From assembly GCA_002238505.1 (NCBI GenBank), contig MPMM01000001.1, forward strand, positions 124,001 to 188,000: a DNA stretch of 64,000 nucleotides. Direction: 5' to 3'. Origin of the DNA: SAR202 cluster bacterium bin22 (GTDB taxonomy: Bacteria; Chloroflexota; Dehalococcoidia; Lucifugimonadales; UBA3495). The translations under genes were made by a program, and so were the position numbers. Shown in pieces: positions 8,525 to 17,962 of this stretch (the first letter of the stretch is position 1; every line of letters begins with the position of its first letter). Below the pieces are notes generated by a model that had not been told where the DNA came from, ran no database searches, and worked only from the letters and a program-made list of their open reading frames with translations.

Positions 8525-9495
8525 CGACACAAACCAGCGTACCAGACCTGCTTGCCAGAACGGTACTGGGCGGCATCTCCAATCTGGCCTTAGCCGACCT
8601 GCCCCAGGGAGACAATGGTCAATGTATAGCAAGATTGAAAGAAATCTTGATGGAGTTGCCGGAGGAGATTGAAATAGCCTCCTCCAGGCTTAATACAAGC
8701 GCTTCCCTCACTTTGGCCAAAGCCACTTCAGATGCGCTGGACACTATTGCTGCCTTGGGCGGCAGCGACCAGATTCCCGCGCAATCTGCCGTAGAGCTTT
8801 CGAAACTGTTGGGCGATCTGTCGGCCCAATTGGGGGCAGCACTGCGCCGCGAAAAGGCGGACAAAGTTCGAGGTCTGTACGTTATCATCGATCCCGAAGT
8901 TACCGGGGGCCGTGAACCGCTGGAAATTGCGCAGGCTGCCGTTCGAGGCGGGGCCAAAATGCTGCAGCTTCGTGACAAGTTGCGCGATAAGGGAGAAATC
9001 CTGCCCCTGGCACGGGACTTGCAGGCTCTCTGCGAGTCCAACGATGTGCTGCTGATAGTCAACGACCACGTGGACCTGGCAGCGGCGGTTGGGTCAGGCG
9101 GGGTCCATGTGGGCCAGACCGACCTGCCAGTGACGCAGGCGCGGCAGGTGCTGGGGCCCGAACAGGTGCTGGGTCGCTCCAACCGGGATATTCACCTGCT
9201 TGTGGAGTCGCAGGAAATGGGCGCGGACCACGTGGCATTTGGCGCCATTTACCAGACTACGACCAAGCCTGGCGGCCGAGGGCCCCAGGGCCCGGAGAGA
9301 CTTAAAGAGGCAAGGGAAGTTACCCACGTGCCACTGGTTGCCATTGGGGGAATAAATGCAGCGAACGTGGGTCCAGTCATCGAATACGGCGCCGATGCCA
9401 TCTGCGTAACTGCAGCGGTGGGCCTGGCCCCGGAACCGGAAGCGGCCGCGGCCGAAATGGTTGAGGCGATCAGGCAGGCAGGAGGGAAAGTATAG
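8521..9495 (+). CDS. thiE: Thiamine-phosphate synthase ThiE with extra N-terminal helical domain
   Basis: A 324-residue protein. Residues from about 118 to the end are a complete ThiE barrel: LYVIIDPEV, GAKMLQLRDKLRDKGEIL, VNDHVDLAAAVG, GVHVGQTDLP, GRSNRD, FGAIYQTTTKPG and VAIGGI. ThiE joins the pyrimidine and thiazole phosphates to make thiamine phosphate. The first 115 or so residues form a predicted helical domain absent from ordinary ThiE (about 210 residues). It sits where cyanobacterial ThiE carries a ThiD2 domain, but I do not see the ThiD2 hallmark residues. The start overlaps the fmdB stop by 4 nt, and the stop overlaps the next GTG start by 1 nt. Confidence 0.9.
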   Translation: MTTQTSVPDLLARTVLGGISNLALADLPQGDNGQCIARLKEILMELPEEIEIASSRLNTSASLTLAKATSDALDTIAALGGSDQIPAQSAVELSKLLGDLSAQLGAALRREKADKVRGLYVIIDPEVTGGREPLEIAQAAVRGGAKMLQLRDKLRDKGEILPLARDLQALCESNDVLLIVNDHVDLAAAVGSGGVHVGQTDLPVTQARQVLGPEQVLGRSNRDIHLLVESQEMGADHVAFGAIYQTTTKPGGRGPQGPERLKEAREVTHVPLVAIGGINAANVGPVIEYGADAICVTAAVGLAPEPEAAAAEMVEAIRQAGGKV

Positions 9496-10136
9496 TGCCC
9501 TCCAATTACAGTGACGACCTGTCCCGTATTGCCGCGGAGGCGGTAGAAGCACTGACTCTCAGGCACCAGGCCCGGGAACAGGCTTTGGCAGTCTCACGGG
9601 AGGTAATCCGCTTTTCCGCCAACGCCATTCGCGCCGTTCACCGGGGAGACTTTGACGATGCCAGGCAGTTGATTGAAAGAGGCAGCCAACGATTGCAGGA
9701 GACCCGGCACATCCGGGATGAAAACCCGGAGATTTACTATGCTGGTTTTCTTTCGGATGCCAGGAAGGAATTCACCGAGGCAAACATAACTCTGGCCGTA
9801 ATCTCCCGTTCCAATATTCCGGACCCGGAAGCCCTTGATGTGGACGCTCCCTCGTACCTGAATGGCATGGCCGAAGTGATAGGCGAAATCCGTCGCTACA
9901 TCCTTGATGCCCTGCGTCGGGACTCCTCTGACCATTGCGAGGAGTTCATGGACGTGATGGACGAAATCTATGGCATTTTGGTCACAATTGACTTTCCGGA
10001 AGGGGTAACCGGTGGGCTGCGCCGGAGCACCGACGCCATGCGGGGAGTGCTGGAACGAACCAGGGGAGACCTGACCATTTCTTTACAGCAAAGGCGACTG
10101 GAGCAGCGGCTGGCAGACATGGAGAAGGGTTCATAG
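9495..10136 (+). CDS. Translin-family protein
   Basis: A 213-residue all-helical protein starting at a GTG that shares one base with the thiE stop codon (TAGTG). The pattern EQALAVSREVIRFSANAIRAVHRGDF, DARQLIERGSQRLQ and FTEANITLAVISR resembles translin/TRAX relatives found in Archaea and Chloroflexi. Family members bind nucleic acid, and eukaryotic translin-TRAX is an RNase. The bacterial role is unknown. Tight coupling to thiE and the two zinc ribbons suggests co-expression rather than a clear shared pathway. Confidence 0.7.
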   Translation: MPSNYSDDLSRIAAEAVEALTLRHQAREQALAVSREVIRFSANAIRAVHRGDFDDARQLIERGSQRLQETRHIRDENPEIYYAGFLSDARKEFTEANITLAVISRSNIPDPEALDVDAPSYLNGMAEVIGEIRRYILDALRRDSSDHCEEFMDVMDEIYGILVTIDFPEGVTGGLRRSTDAMRGVLERTRGDLTISLQQRRLEQRLADMEKGS

Positions 10137-10211
10137 GGGGCGCTTCTCCGGCGATTAATTGCCACCTTACACCCAGGCGCCTGCCTCAGAAATCACCAGG
10201 AGTATTAGACT

Positions 10212-11033
10212 TTGGCAGAAGCACGTATTTCATTCCTGGGAACGGGCGCGGGCAACTGCATACACCGGGCCCACACCGCGATAGTCCTGGATTGTCCCGA
10301 CGGCACCCGCCTGTTGCTGGATGCAGGGTCGGGCAACTCGGTTCTCCGGAACGGGGCGCAACTGGGACTTTATGCCGAGGATTTTGAGCACGTCCTGTTG
10401 TCCCACCGCCACGGCGACCACATGGGCGGGCTGCCCCACATTCAGGGTCGGCGAACGCAAATGGCTCCCAACGCCTCTCCGCTGGTAGTGCACAGCCTGG
10501 AAGAGTCGCTGGCCGGTCTGCAGAACCTCTTCAAGGCCGTAAGCATTACTCACCGTGTTGACCAGGACAGCGTCACCACCACCGAGGGCAACCGGGTGGT
10601 TGCCTGGGACCCGGCGGAAACTGGCCAGTGGATTTCCCTGGGCCGGCATACCCGCGCCTCCTGCTTTCCCGTGAACCACATTGGCGGCGCCGTGGGCTGG
10701 AGGGTGGAGACCGGGGGGTTGACCATCGTATTCTCGGGCGACACCCGATACAGTGAGAGCCTGGTTGAGGCTTCCCAGGGCGCGGACGTACTGATACACG
10801 AGGCTCTAACGACTGACGACGACAAAGAAGGCGCTTCCCGGCGGGGCCACTGCACCGCTGCTGAGGCCGCGCGCGCCGCTGCCCTGTGCGGGGCGGGGCA
10901 ACTCATCATCACCCACATCGATACCCCTTTCCACCTTAATACCCAGGCCTTGGCAGACGAGGCCCGCACCTGCTACGACGGACCTGTATCGGTAGCCGAT
11001 GACCTTTGCATAACTACTGTCAGCAGCCCGTAG
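10212..11033 (+). CDS. Metallo-beta-lactamase-fold hydrolase, RNase Z-like
   Basis: A 273-residue protein of the MBL fold. It has the zinc motif SHRHGDHMGGL, a later PVNHIGGAVGW histidine, FSGDTRYSESL and a terminal ITHID histidine. This layout matches the RNase Z/arylsulfatase-like branch, which includes tRNA 3'-processing endonucleases and small-molecule phosphodiesterases. I do not see enough of the RNase Z exosite arm to call tRNA processing firmly. The start is TTG at 10212, with AGGAG about 9 nt upstream. Confidence 0.78.
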   Translation: MAEARISFLGTGAGNCIHRAHTAIVLDCPDGTRLLLDAGSGNSVLRNGAQLGLYAEDFEHVLLSHRHGDHMGGLPHIQGRRTQMAPNASPLVVHSLEESLAGLQNLFKAVSITHRVDQDSVTTTEGNRVVAWDPAETGQWISLGRHTRASCFPVNHIGGAVGWRVETGGLTIVFSGDTRYSESLVEASQGADVLIHEALTTDDDKEGASRRGHCTAAEAARAAALCGAGQLIITHIDTPFHLNTQALADEARTCYDGPVSVADDLCITTVSSP

Positions 11034-11113
11034 CGCTGCAGGGAAAGACACCTCTATAGTTTTCGCAACTTACAAGACGGGCACGGCGAGATGCCGGCGC
11101 CATAGGAGTTGCG

Positions 11114-12634
11114 ATGCTTGCCAAGAGTCAGACCTGTGCGGTAGTTGGGCTGGATGGGTTTATAGTCCAGGTTGAGGTGGACATATCCAACGGGTTGCCG
11201 GCTTTTAACATCGTGGGTTTGCCGGACACGGCGGTCCAGGAAGCCCGGGAACGGGTACGGGCCGCGCTGCGGAACAGCGGATGCGAATTTCCGATGCGCC
11301 GCATTACCGTCAACCTGGCGCCGGCGGACCTCAAGAAAGCGGGACCGGCCTATGACCTGCCCATCGCGGTGGGGATTCTGCTTAGCTCCGGACAGATTGA
11401 TCTGCCCTCGGAACCTTCCATGTTTCTTGGGGAGCTTTCCCTGGATGGCAGTCTGAGGCATACCAACGGCGTCTTGCCAATGGTTTCGGTAGCCCGGGAG
11501 CAGGGATTCAACGCAGTTTATGTTCCCACTGCGGATGCTGCCGAAGCGGCGCTGGTTGAAGGGATACAGGTGTATCCGGTTCCTACACTGGCTGCCCTGG
11601 TTCGCCATTTGATGGGAGAGATGCCAATTCAGCCCATTCCATTCACCGGACTTCCCCAGAGCAACGGGGTTGTGTCCAATGGATGTAACCTTGCCCACAT
11701 CAAAGGTCAGGAACACGCCAAGAGGGCGCTGGAGGTGGCTGCGGCCGGTTTCCATAACATATTGTTCAACGGGCCGCCCGGCAGCGGCAAGACCATGCTG
11801 GCCAGATCCCTTCCCACAATCCTCCCCCAGATGACACCAGAGGAAGCCCTGGATGCGACCAAGATATACAGCATTAGCGGGGCCTTGCCCTCGGACTGTC
11901 CGCTGATTGCGGAGCGGCCCTTTCGCGCACCCCATTACAGCATTTCAAATGCCGGGTTGGTTGGAGGGGGACGCAACCTGCGCCCCGGGGAAATCACGCT
12001 GAGCCACCGGGGAGTGCTGTTTCTGGACGAACTGCCGGAATTTGACCGCACCGCTTTGGAATCCCTGCGCCAGCCTTTGGAAGACAAGGTTGTCACCATC
12101 AGTCGAGTATCGGGGTCTGTAACCTATCCGGCCAGCTTCATGCTGGTCGCGGCGCAAAACCCCTGTCCCTGCGGTTTCCATTCCCATCCACGCAAGGAAT
12201 GTACCTGCAGCAGTTCAGCAGTTGCCCGTTACCAGAAGCGGATTAGCGGGCCGCTGATGGACCGGATTGATATTTTCGTTGAGGTCCCGCCGGTAGAATA
12301 TGAGAAGCTGGTTGAAGAAGACTTGGCTGAGGACTCTGAAGCGGTAAGGAAGCGGGTGGAATCGGCCAGGGAAGTGCAGAGTGACCGATTCGACCGGAGA
12401 ACCGTCCACTTCAATTCGCAGATGGGTGCGGCCGAGGTGTGGAAGATATGCAAGCTGGATGACGCCGCCCGGAGCTTGCTGCAGACGGCGACCAACCAAT
12501 TGAATCTTTCGGCCAGGGCCTTTCACCGAATCGTGAAGGTCTCACGTACCATCGCCGACCTGGACGAGTCGGAAACCATCGGGGTGAGCCACCTGGCCGA
12601 GGCCCTGCAGTACCGTTCCCGGGGACTGAACTGA
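11114..12634 (+). CDS. comM: YifB/ComM-family Mg-chelatase-like AAA+ ATPase
   Basis: A 506-residue protein with an N-terminal Lon-S5-like ChlI domain (residues 1-170), a central AAA+ module with Walker A GPPGSGKT and Walker B LFLDELPEF, and the C-terminal Mg-chelatase-like domain with a zinc-like CPCGFHSHPRKECTC segment. ComM is a branch-migration helicase that extends recombination during natural transformation. It is widespread in bacteria that are not known to be competent. It converges on aroA with only 17 nt between the stop codons. Confidence 0.93.
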   Translation: MLAKSQTCAVVGLDGFIVQVEVDISNGLPAFNIVGLPDTAVQEARERVRAALRNSGCEFPMRRITVNLAPADLKKAGPAYDLPIAVGILLSSGQIDLPSEPSMFLGELSLDGSLRHTNGVLPMVSVAREQGFNAVYVPTADAAEAALVEGIQVYPVPTLAALVRHLMGEMPIQPIPFTGLPQSNGVVSNGCNLAHIKGQEHAKRALEVAAAGFHNILFNGPPGSGKTMLARSLPTILPQMTPEEALDATKIYSISGALPSDCPLIAERPFRAPHYSISNAGLVGGGRNLRPGEITLSHRGVLFLDELPEFDRTALESLRQPLEDKVVTISRVSGSVTYPASFMLVAAQNPCPCGFHSHPRKECTCSSSAVARYQKRISGPLMDRIDIFVEVPPVEYEKLVEEDLAEDSEAVRKRVESAREVQSDRFDRRTVHFNSQMGAAEVWKICKLDDAARSLLQTATNQLNLSARAFHRIVKVSRTIADLDESETIGVSHLAEALQYRSRGLN

Positions 12635-12651
12635 GTGACAAATTTCCCCGA

Positions 12652-13932
12652 CTATTGGGGGAGAATAGCCCTGAAGTTATCGAAATATTCGGGAAAGGTC
12701 TTTGAAACGCACCCGGGGTCCAGAATAGTTATTTCGGCGCTGCCCAGGGATGCCAGGGAAAAGCTCATGGCCATGCGGTGGTCACTGTAGGTGGCGATCT
12801 CGGCCGGCTGAATCTGGTCGGGAGGATCAATCTCCAGGTAGTCGGGGCCCTCGATTACCAGGGCGCCTACTTTGCGGAGTTCCGTGGCCATAGCGGCGAG
12901 GCGGTCGGTCTCCTTCACTCGCCAGTTTCCGATGTTGCGGATAACGGTCTTCCCCTCCGCAAACAGGGCGGTCACGGCTAACGTCATTGCGGCGTCGGGA
13001 ATATGGTTAAGGTCTAGATCCATGCCTCGGAGGCTGCCGCGGGAGACCTCAATGAAGTCCGGGCCCCGCTGCACGATCGCGCCCATTCGTTCCAGGATTT
13101 CGGCGTGCTGGACGTCGCCTTGGATGCTGTCGGCGCCTACGCCATTTACCCGCACGGTACCGCCCAGGATTGCTGCCGCCGACAAGAAATAGCTGGCGGA
13201 AGAAGCATCGCCTTCAACCAGGGCTGTCCCCGGCGACTTGTAAGTCTGCCCCCTCGGGACCCGGAAAGCCTGGTAGTTGTGATTGTCCACCGAGACGCCA
13301 TAGCGGCGCATGACGTCGATGGTCATGTCAATGTAGGGCTTGGATACCAGGTCACCAATAATATCAATCTGCAGGGCATCGTGGGCCAGAGGAGAGGCCA
13401 GCAACAGGGACGTAAGGTACTGGCTGGATACATTGCCACGAATTGATACGGCGCCTCCACGAAGTCCATTGGCGCGGATTCTAAGGGGAGGATAGCCTTC
13501 CGCGCCTTCGTAGGTTATATCGGCGCCTAGTTGACGCAGCGCATCAACCAGGTGGGCAATGGGACGCTCCAGCATTCTGGGTTCGCCCGTAAGCGTGAAT
13601 TCGCCCTCGCCCAGGCACAGGGACGCGCAAAGGGGGCGAATAGCAGTGCCCGCGTTGCCGAGGAACAGGTCGGCCTGCTTGACTGAGAAAGGCCCGCCCA
13701 TGCTTTCTACAACGCATCTGGCGCCTTCGTCGTAAAATGTAAGGCCAATGCCCAGGGTTTCCAGGGCGGTGGTCATATGCTGGGTGTCGTCGCTTTCCAA
13801 CAGGTTGCGCACCTCGGTGGACCCGCTGGCCAGGGAAGAGAGCAGAAGCAACCGGTTTGACAGACTCTTGGAGCCGGGAAGCTGGATGACCCCTTCTACT
13901 CTGCCGGGGGGCTTCAGGGTAAGGGATTCCAT
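12652..13932 (-). CDS. aroA: 3-phosphoshikimate 1-carboxyvinyltransferase (EPSP synthase)
   Basis: A 426-residue EPSP synthase of the shikimate pathway. It has the substrate-binding [10 protein letters not shown] motif at the start, GNAGTAIRP in the middle and [15 protein letters not shown] toward the end. I chose the ATG at 13932 because a GAGGTG ribosome-binding site lies 5 nt upstream. An in-frame start 18 codons earlier has no such site and adds residues outside the family alignment. It stands alone, without other aro genes. Confidence 0.95.
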   Translation of the reverse strand: MESLTLKPPGRVEGVIQLPGSKSLSNRLLLLSSLASGSTEVRNLLESDDTQHMTTALETLGIGLTFYDEGARCVVESMGGPFSVKQADLFLGNAGTAIRPLCASLCLGEGEFTLTGEPRMLERPIAHLVDALRQLGADITYEGAEGYPPLRIRANGLRGGAVSIRGNVSSQYLTSLLLASPLAHDALQIDIIGDLVSKPYIDMTIDVMRRYGVSVDNHNYQAFRVPRGQTYKSPGTALVEGDASSASYFLSAAAILGGTVRVNGVGADSIQGDVQHAEILERMGAIVQRGPDFIEVSRGSLRGMDLDLNHIPDAAMTLAVTALFAEGKTVIRNIGNWRVKETDRLAAMATELRKVGALVIEGPDYLEIDPPDQIQPAEIATYSDHRMAMSFSLASLGSAEITILDPGCVSKTFPEYFDNFRAILPQ

Positions 13933-14010
13933 AGGCACCTCACAGATTTTCGCATTCGTAATGGGGTGATCGGAAGGGCTGGCCAAATGGGCATTCAGCT
14001 ACGGCGAATT

Positions 14011-14039
14011 TTGACATCGCACGGGTAACAATGTAGCAT
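14011..14039 (+). promoter_or_regulatory. Candidate promoter for the PEPCK-like/DUF3090/SCO1664 cluster
   Basis: -35 TTGACA (14011-14016), 17-nt spacer, -10 TAGCAT (14034-14039). Transcription would start near 14046, ahead of the GTG start at 14114 with its AGAGGG ribosome-binding site. Confidence 0.55.
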
Positions 14040-14113
14040 ATCAGTCGCCGGCCTCAATGAAATCTGGCCGTAAGAAACCAACCGATTACCGAGAAACACA
14101 AGAGGGACATTCC

Positions 14114-16429
14114 GTGGCAGACGAACAGACGGCAAATCAGGGGGACGCAAGTCACAAGTCCCCCTTAACACCCCCAAAAGCTAATCCGGCCTTCGCCCGT
14201 GCCCTTGACGAACTGGTCTCCCTGGCCAGGCAGGGACACAAGAGTGACTCAGAGAATTTTAACCCCTCCGACGAGTGGCTGGTCAATAATATGCCCGTTT
14301 TCCAGGGCATGCCCGGCGAAGATCAGGCCAAAATATTGGCCGAAGCAAACTCCATCGAGAAGGAAAGCGAAGAAGCAAATTCAGCCGGACGGGCCGCAAC
14401 CAAGGCGTGGCCCGGCGTGGCAGTCAAGCTGGACAGTGGCGGTATCGGCTTTTTCAGCCAGTTGGGCGTCGTCCGGAGACCCGACCTGACCCAGTATTAT
14501 GTGGACGGGTTTACCCCCAATCGGGACGCCCTCTCCTTCAGCGAAGAAAACCAGGCCCTGTTTACCGAGGTGTTTGAATGCATTGTAGCCAGGTTGCGGG
14601 AACACCTGGCGTCGGGACAGACCATAATTCAAACCGACCGGCAGATCTGCGATGCCCCCGGTCGCTCATTCCATGCCAGGCAGCTTCTGTTTGGCGCGGA
14701 CTACTTACAGCTTCCCTATATGTGGCGGCAGCTTACCTTCGAATTGCCGGAGTCGGAACGAACGGAGACTCCCGACATAATGGAAGTTTCCATACCTCAC
14801 TGGTTTGATGACCTAGGACTGCCCGAAAACCTGAAGACCCGGTTGAAGGATATGGGTATAAACCAGTTGGTGTTCAAGGCTCCCACCAAGGGCCTTTCCC
14901 TGCACCTAGGTTTCGATTACGTGGGGGAGCACAAGATGGGCCCCCTCTCCATTGCCATGCACCAGGTCAAGCAGAACAACGGCATCGCCATACAGGCAGC
15001 CCTTAGTCTGTCCCGCATCCGCACCCTCGGCGGGGCAATGTCCAATACGGCCCTGATCACCGTTGGTCCGTCGCTGCACGGCAAGAGCACCCTGACAATC
15101 ATGATTGAACTGGCCAACAGCCAACTGGCCAAGGTGCTAGGCCTGGATATTGACCCCGAGGAAGGGGTCTATCCCATGAACGACGACATCGTGCTGCTGC
15201 AGCCGCTTCGGGAGCCCATAGTTTCCAACCGGGGAAACAACCGCTATACGATCTCCCACAGCATTGACGGTACCGAGAATAATTTCTACGCCATGCCCTT
15301 TGGCCTGAACGAAGCCGAGGACCCCATTACGTTTGACGCGGTACGAGGCTCGTCCACGGAACCGAATCCCCAGGAAACCCTGGAAAACGTCCCGGTGGTT
15401 TTTGGGGAGAAGGCCGGAGATGCAGCTCCTAACTTTCTGGAGAATCCGGTCCGCAACATGCGCGTAACCCTGTCCCGACGCAGGCTTCTGGCTCGCAAGG
15501 GAGTAGGCGGGCTGATTGACTCCATAACCGGAGGAGATCTGTCCGATTCGGTTCACGTGCCCATGGAGTTCACTGACCGCATCTTCTGGCAGGAAGTAAT
15601 GCGCCAGAACACGGTAATTCCTCCCCTCCGCCGTTTGAGCCTGGAACAGTACATCAGGGTGTTGATGTATGGTGAAGCCGTGCAGATGGGTGCGGCCATC
15701 GGAGCTATCGGCCGACCCTATGTGGAGTACTTTTCCGACCCCTTCATCATTGGGCTGGAAGATGAGAACGCGAACCTGATGTACCATATCCTGCAGCAGT
15801 TGTCGTGGGGCGGCATGCCGCAGGAATACTACGTGTTTAACACGGGTGGTATCGGCGCCGACAGCAATGAAGAGGCCAGTGGGGCCAACTACAGGAAGAT
15901 TCCCCGAGAGCTTACCCTGATGCTTCAGGAAGCCTTGCTCCGTGACGCCGTCAAGTTTGAATATGACCCGATCTTGCGGTCAGAAGTTGGCGTGGCAATC
16001 GTCAATGCCCAGGGCGATGAACTTGTTGACCTGAGAAAGGAGTGGTTGCCGCAGCGAATTTACGGTGACGAAGACTACACTGCCCGGGTCCTGGAACTGC
16101 GCCGGCGGCGCTATTACGGGCGGGACGCCCAGGACAAGGCTGGCATCCTTCGCTACACTAAGGTCAACAGCGCCTTGATCGACCTGGCGGACATTCCTTC
16201 ACCTGCAACCGAAAGGGAGTTGACGTGGCTGCTTTCATTCTTCTGGAAAGTTGACCAGTCCTATAACACTCTGGAAGAATTGACCGAGCACATAGGGGAG
16301 GGGCAACAGCCGCTGACCCATCTCTTGCGAGAGTTGCAGGACAAGTATGAGTCGGGACTATCCCAGGGTCTGGAAGTCAGCGACGGTGGCATGGCCGTTT
16401 TGGCTACGCTGGGACTGACACAGGCGTAG
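14114..16429 (+). CDS. Divergent ATP-type PEP-carboxykinase-like P-loop protein
   Basis: A 771-residue protein, longer than classical ATP-dependent PEP carboxykinase (about 530). Several PEPCK elements are recognisable though altered: a P-loop GPSLHGKSTL at 318-327 (PEPCK has GxSGTGKTTLS), a metal-binding kinase-2 segment with N356 D357 D358 (PEPCK GDDEH), NTGGIG at 576 (PEPCK NTGW) and a following KIPRELTLMLQEALL plus EYDPI stretch. Because the catalytic loops differ, normal decarboxylation is doubtful; a kinase or phosphotransfer role in the PEPCK/HprK fold is possible. I chose GTG 14114 because AGAGGG lies 7 nt upstream. An ATG at 14057 is the alternative. It is followed by DUF3090 and SCO1664 genes. 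Confidence 0.68.
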   Translation: MADEQTANQGDASHKSPLTPPKANPAFARALDELVSLARQGHKSDSENFNPSDEWLVNNMPVFQGMPGEDQAKILAEANSIEKESEEANSAGRAATKAWPGVAVKLDSGGIGFFSQLGVVRRPDLTQYYVDGFTPNRDALSFSEENQALFTEVFECIVARLREHLASGQTIIQTDRQICDAPGRSFHARQLLFGADYLQLPYMWRQLTFELPESERTETPDIMEVSIPHWFDDLGLPENLKTRLKDMGINQLVFKAPTKGLSLHLGFDYVGEHKMGPLSIAMHQVKQNNGIAIQAALSLSRIRTLGGAMSNTALITVGPSLHGKSTLTIMIELANSQLAKVLGLDIDPEEGVYPMNDDIVLLQPLREPIVSNRGNNRYTISHSIDGTENNFYAMPFGLNEAEDPITFDAVRGSSTEPNPQETLENVPVVFGEKAGDAAPNFLENPVRNMRVTLSRRRLLARKGVGGLIDSITGGDLSDSVHVPMEFTDRIFWQEVMRQNTVIPPLRRLSLEQYIRVLMYGEAVQMGAAIGAIGRPYVEYFSDPFIIGLEDENANLMYHILQQLSWGGMPQEYYVFNTGGIGADSNEEASGANYRKIPRELTLMLQEALLRDAVKFEYDPILRSEVGVAIVNAQGDELVDLRKEWLPQRIYGDEDYTARVLELRRRRYYGRDAQDKAGILRYTKVNSALIDLADIPSPATERELTWLLSFFWKVDQSYNTLEELTEHIGEGQQPLTHLLRELQDKYESGLSQGLEVSDGGMAVLATLGLTQA

Positions 16430-16509
16430 TACCGGAGATTTTCCGGAGGGCAAGCCTTTCAATGGCGGGCTTTGGAATCTGCTGGCAAATGGTGGAGCCG
16501 TAACAAGCT

Positions 16510-17046
16510 ATGAGCATGGAACCAGACGGCATAATATATTCACTGGGGACGGTTTCCAGGATTGTGGCCGAGACTTTCGGCGAACCGGGAAAGCGAACCT
16601 TCAGGCTGGTACTGGAATCTGGACGGGCCACCTCTCACGTCTGGCTGGAAAAGGAGCAATTGTTCCAGTTGGGTGCAGGACTTAAGGAGGCGGTGGATAA
16701 ACAGACCGAATCCGACCGTGAGAAGGACAGCTTTCCCACCGAACCCAGCTGGGACGGCGACGATACTCTGATAGAGTTCAAAGCCAGAGCGTTGTCGGGG
16801 CGGCATGATCCGGATACAAACTCCTTCTATCTGCAAGCCCAGGGAGACAGTGACGAGCAGTCGGAGGAAAAAGCGCCTTCGGTGAGTTTCTGGATTACCG
16901 TTGACCAGGCCACGGTGCTGGCTGACGAGAGCCTGCGCATATGCGCTGCCGGACGACCTCCCTGTTTCCTGTGCGGCCTGCCCATTGATCCAACCGGCCA
17001 TGTTTGCCCCCGGGCGAACGGCCACGCCGTATTTGAAACGGGTTAA
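16510..17046 (+). CDS. DUF3090 family protein with C-terminal zinc-knuckle motif
   Basis: A 178-residue protein matching the DUF3090 family known from Actinobacteria and Chloroflexi. The N-terminal part carries ETFGEPGKRTFRLVLESG and the WLEKEQLFQLG segment. The end has the typical RPPCFLCGLPIDPTGHVCPR sequence followed by NGH, a likely metal-binding CxxC...C...H. In Actinobacteria this family is usually beside SCO1664 and a histidine phosphatase. Here SCO1664 follows 49 nt later, and a PEPCK-like protein takes the upstream place. Function is unknown. Confidence 0.88.
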   Translation: MSMEPDGIIYSLGTVSRIVAETFGEPGKRTFRLVLESGRATSHVWLEKEQLFQLGAGLKEAVDKQTESDREKDSFPTEPSWDGDDTLIEFKARALSGRHDPDTNSFYLQAQGDSDEQSEEKAPSVSFWITVDQATVLADESLRICAAGRPPCFLCGLPIDPTGHVCPRANGHAVFETG

Positions 17047-17095
17047 ACCTGCCTTCCCCGGTCCATCTTTCTACGGGTCTTGAAGGACTAACCAG

Positions 17096-17800
17096 GTGGC
17101 ATCAGACCAGAGCAACGGCGATGTTCTCCGCAATGGAGAATTCCAGACCTGCGAACTTACTCCCCTGGGTTCCAATTACACTTTTGTGGCCTCGCTGCAA
17201 CTGGGAGACCAGACGGGACAGGCCATCTACAAACCCCGGGATGGTGAAGTTCCACTATGGGATTTCCCAAGGGGAACTCTCTACAAGCGGGAATACGGAG
17301 CGTATCTGCTCAGCGAGGTGCTGGGCTGGGACTTTATTCCCCGCACTATAGTCAGGGAAGGACCCTACGGCATCGGTTCGGTCCAGCAGTACGTGGACCA
17401 TGACCCCAGGATGAACTATTACACCCTCAGCGATGGGGACGCCGAAGACCTCAGGATGATTTGCTGCTTCGACCTGGTGGCCAACAACACCGACCGCAAG
17501 GCTAATCATGTGCTGGTGGATGAGCAGGGCAAGCTCTGGGGGATAGACCAGGGGCTGACTTTCCACTCCGACACAAAAATACGAACGGTCATTTGGGATT
17601 TTGGGGGAGAACCCATCCCCGAGAAATATCTCTCGTCCCTCACCACGCTCCTGGGTCAATTCATTAACCCTGGCGGCCAGTTCAAGGAACTGCTGGAATT
17701 GCTGCTGCCCGAAGAAGTGATAGCATTGCAGAAGCGGATTCAGTGGGTGCTGTCGGAACGGGCATTTCCGGGAATACCGGGACGCCGGCGCCGCCACTAG
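17096..17800 (+). CDS. SCO1664 family protein (PI3/PI4-kinase-like fold)
   Basis: A 234-residue protein of the SCO1664 family, which resembles small HipA/phosphatidylinositol-kinase folds. Kinase-like signatures are AIYKPRDGEVPLWDFPRGTL (ATP-binding lysine), the catalytic stretch DLVANNTDRKANHVLVD and the metal-binding GIDQGLTFH. The start is GTG at 17096 with GAAGGA upstream. It pairs with DUF3090, as in Actinobacteria. Substrate is unknown; protein or small-molecule phosphorylation is a reasonable inference from the fold. Confidence 0.86.
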   Translation: MASDQSNGDVLRNGEFQTCELTPLGSNYTFVASLQLGDQTGQAIYKPRDGEVPLWDFPRGTLYKREYGAYLLSEVLGWDFIPRTIVREGPYGIGSVQQYVDHDPRMNYYTLSDGDAEDLRMICCFDLVANNTDRKANHVLVDEQGKLWGIDQGLTFHSDTKIRTVIWDFGGEPIPEKYLSSLTTLLGQFINPGGQFKELLELLLPEEVIALQKRIQWVLSERAFPGIPGRRRRH

Positions 17801-17841
17801 TGGAACAACGGCGCTGAACTGCTGAGCGCCCAGCCCGTATG

Positions 17842-17868
17842 GTCACTCCGGCCATGAGCCGGAATGAC
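17842..17868. repeat. Palindromic intergenic repeat
   Basis: An inverted repeat of 11-base arms with one mismatch (GTCACTCCGGC / GCCGGAATGAC) around a CATGA loop, placed in the gap between two convergent genes. A second small hairpin (GGCGCT...AGCGCC) precedes it at about 17810-17830. There is no T-run, so it is more likely a dispersed palindromic repeat than an intrinsic terminator. Confidence 0.5.
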
Positions 17869-17962
17869 GGCTAATCCCCGAACCAGCTTTTCAAAGCAGT
17901 GGCAGCATCATCCTGCCTTTTGCATTACTGAAATTCCAGCGAACACGGCGGGGCTTATGCCT

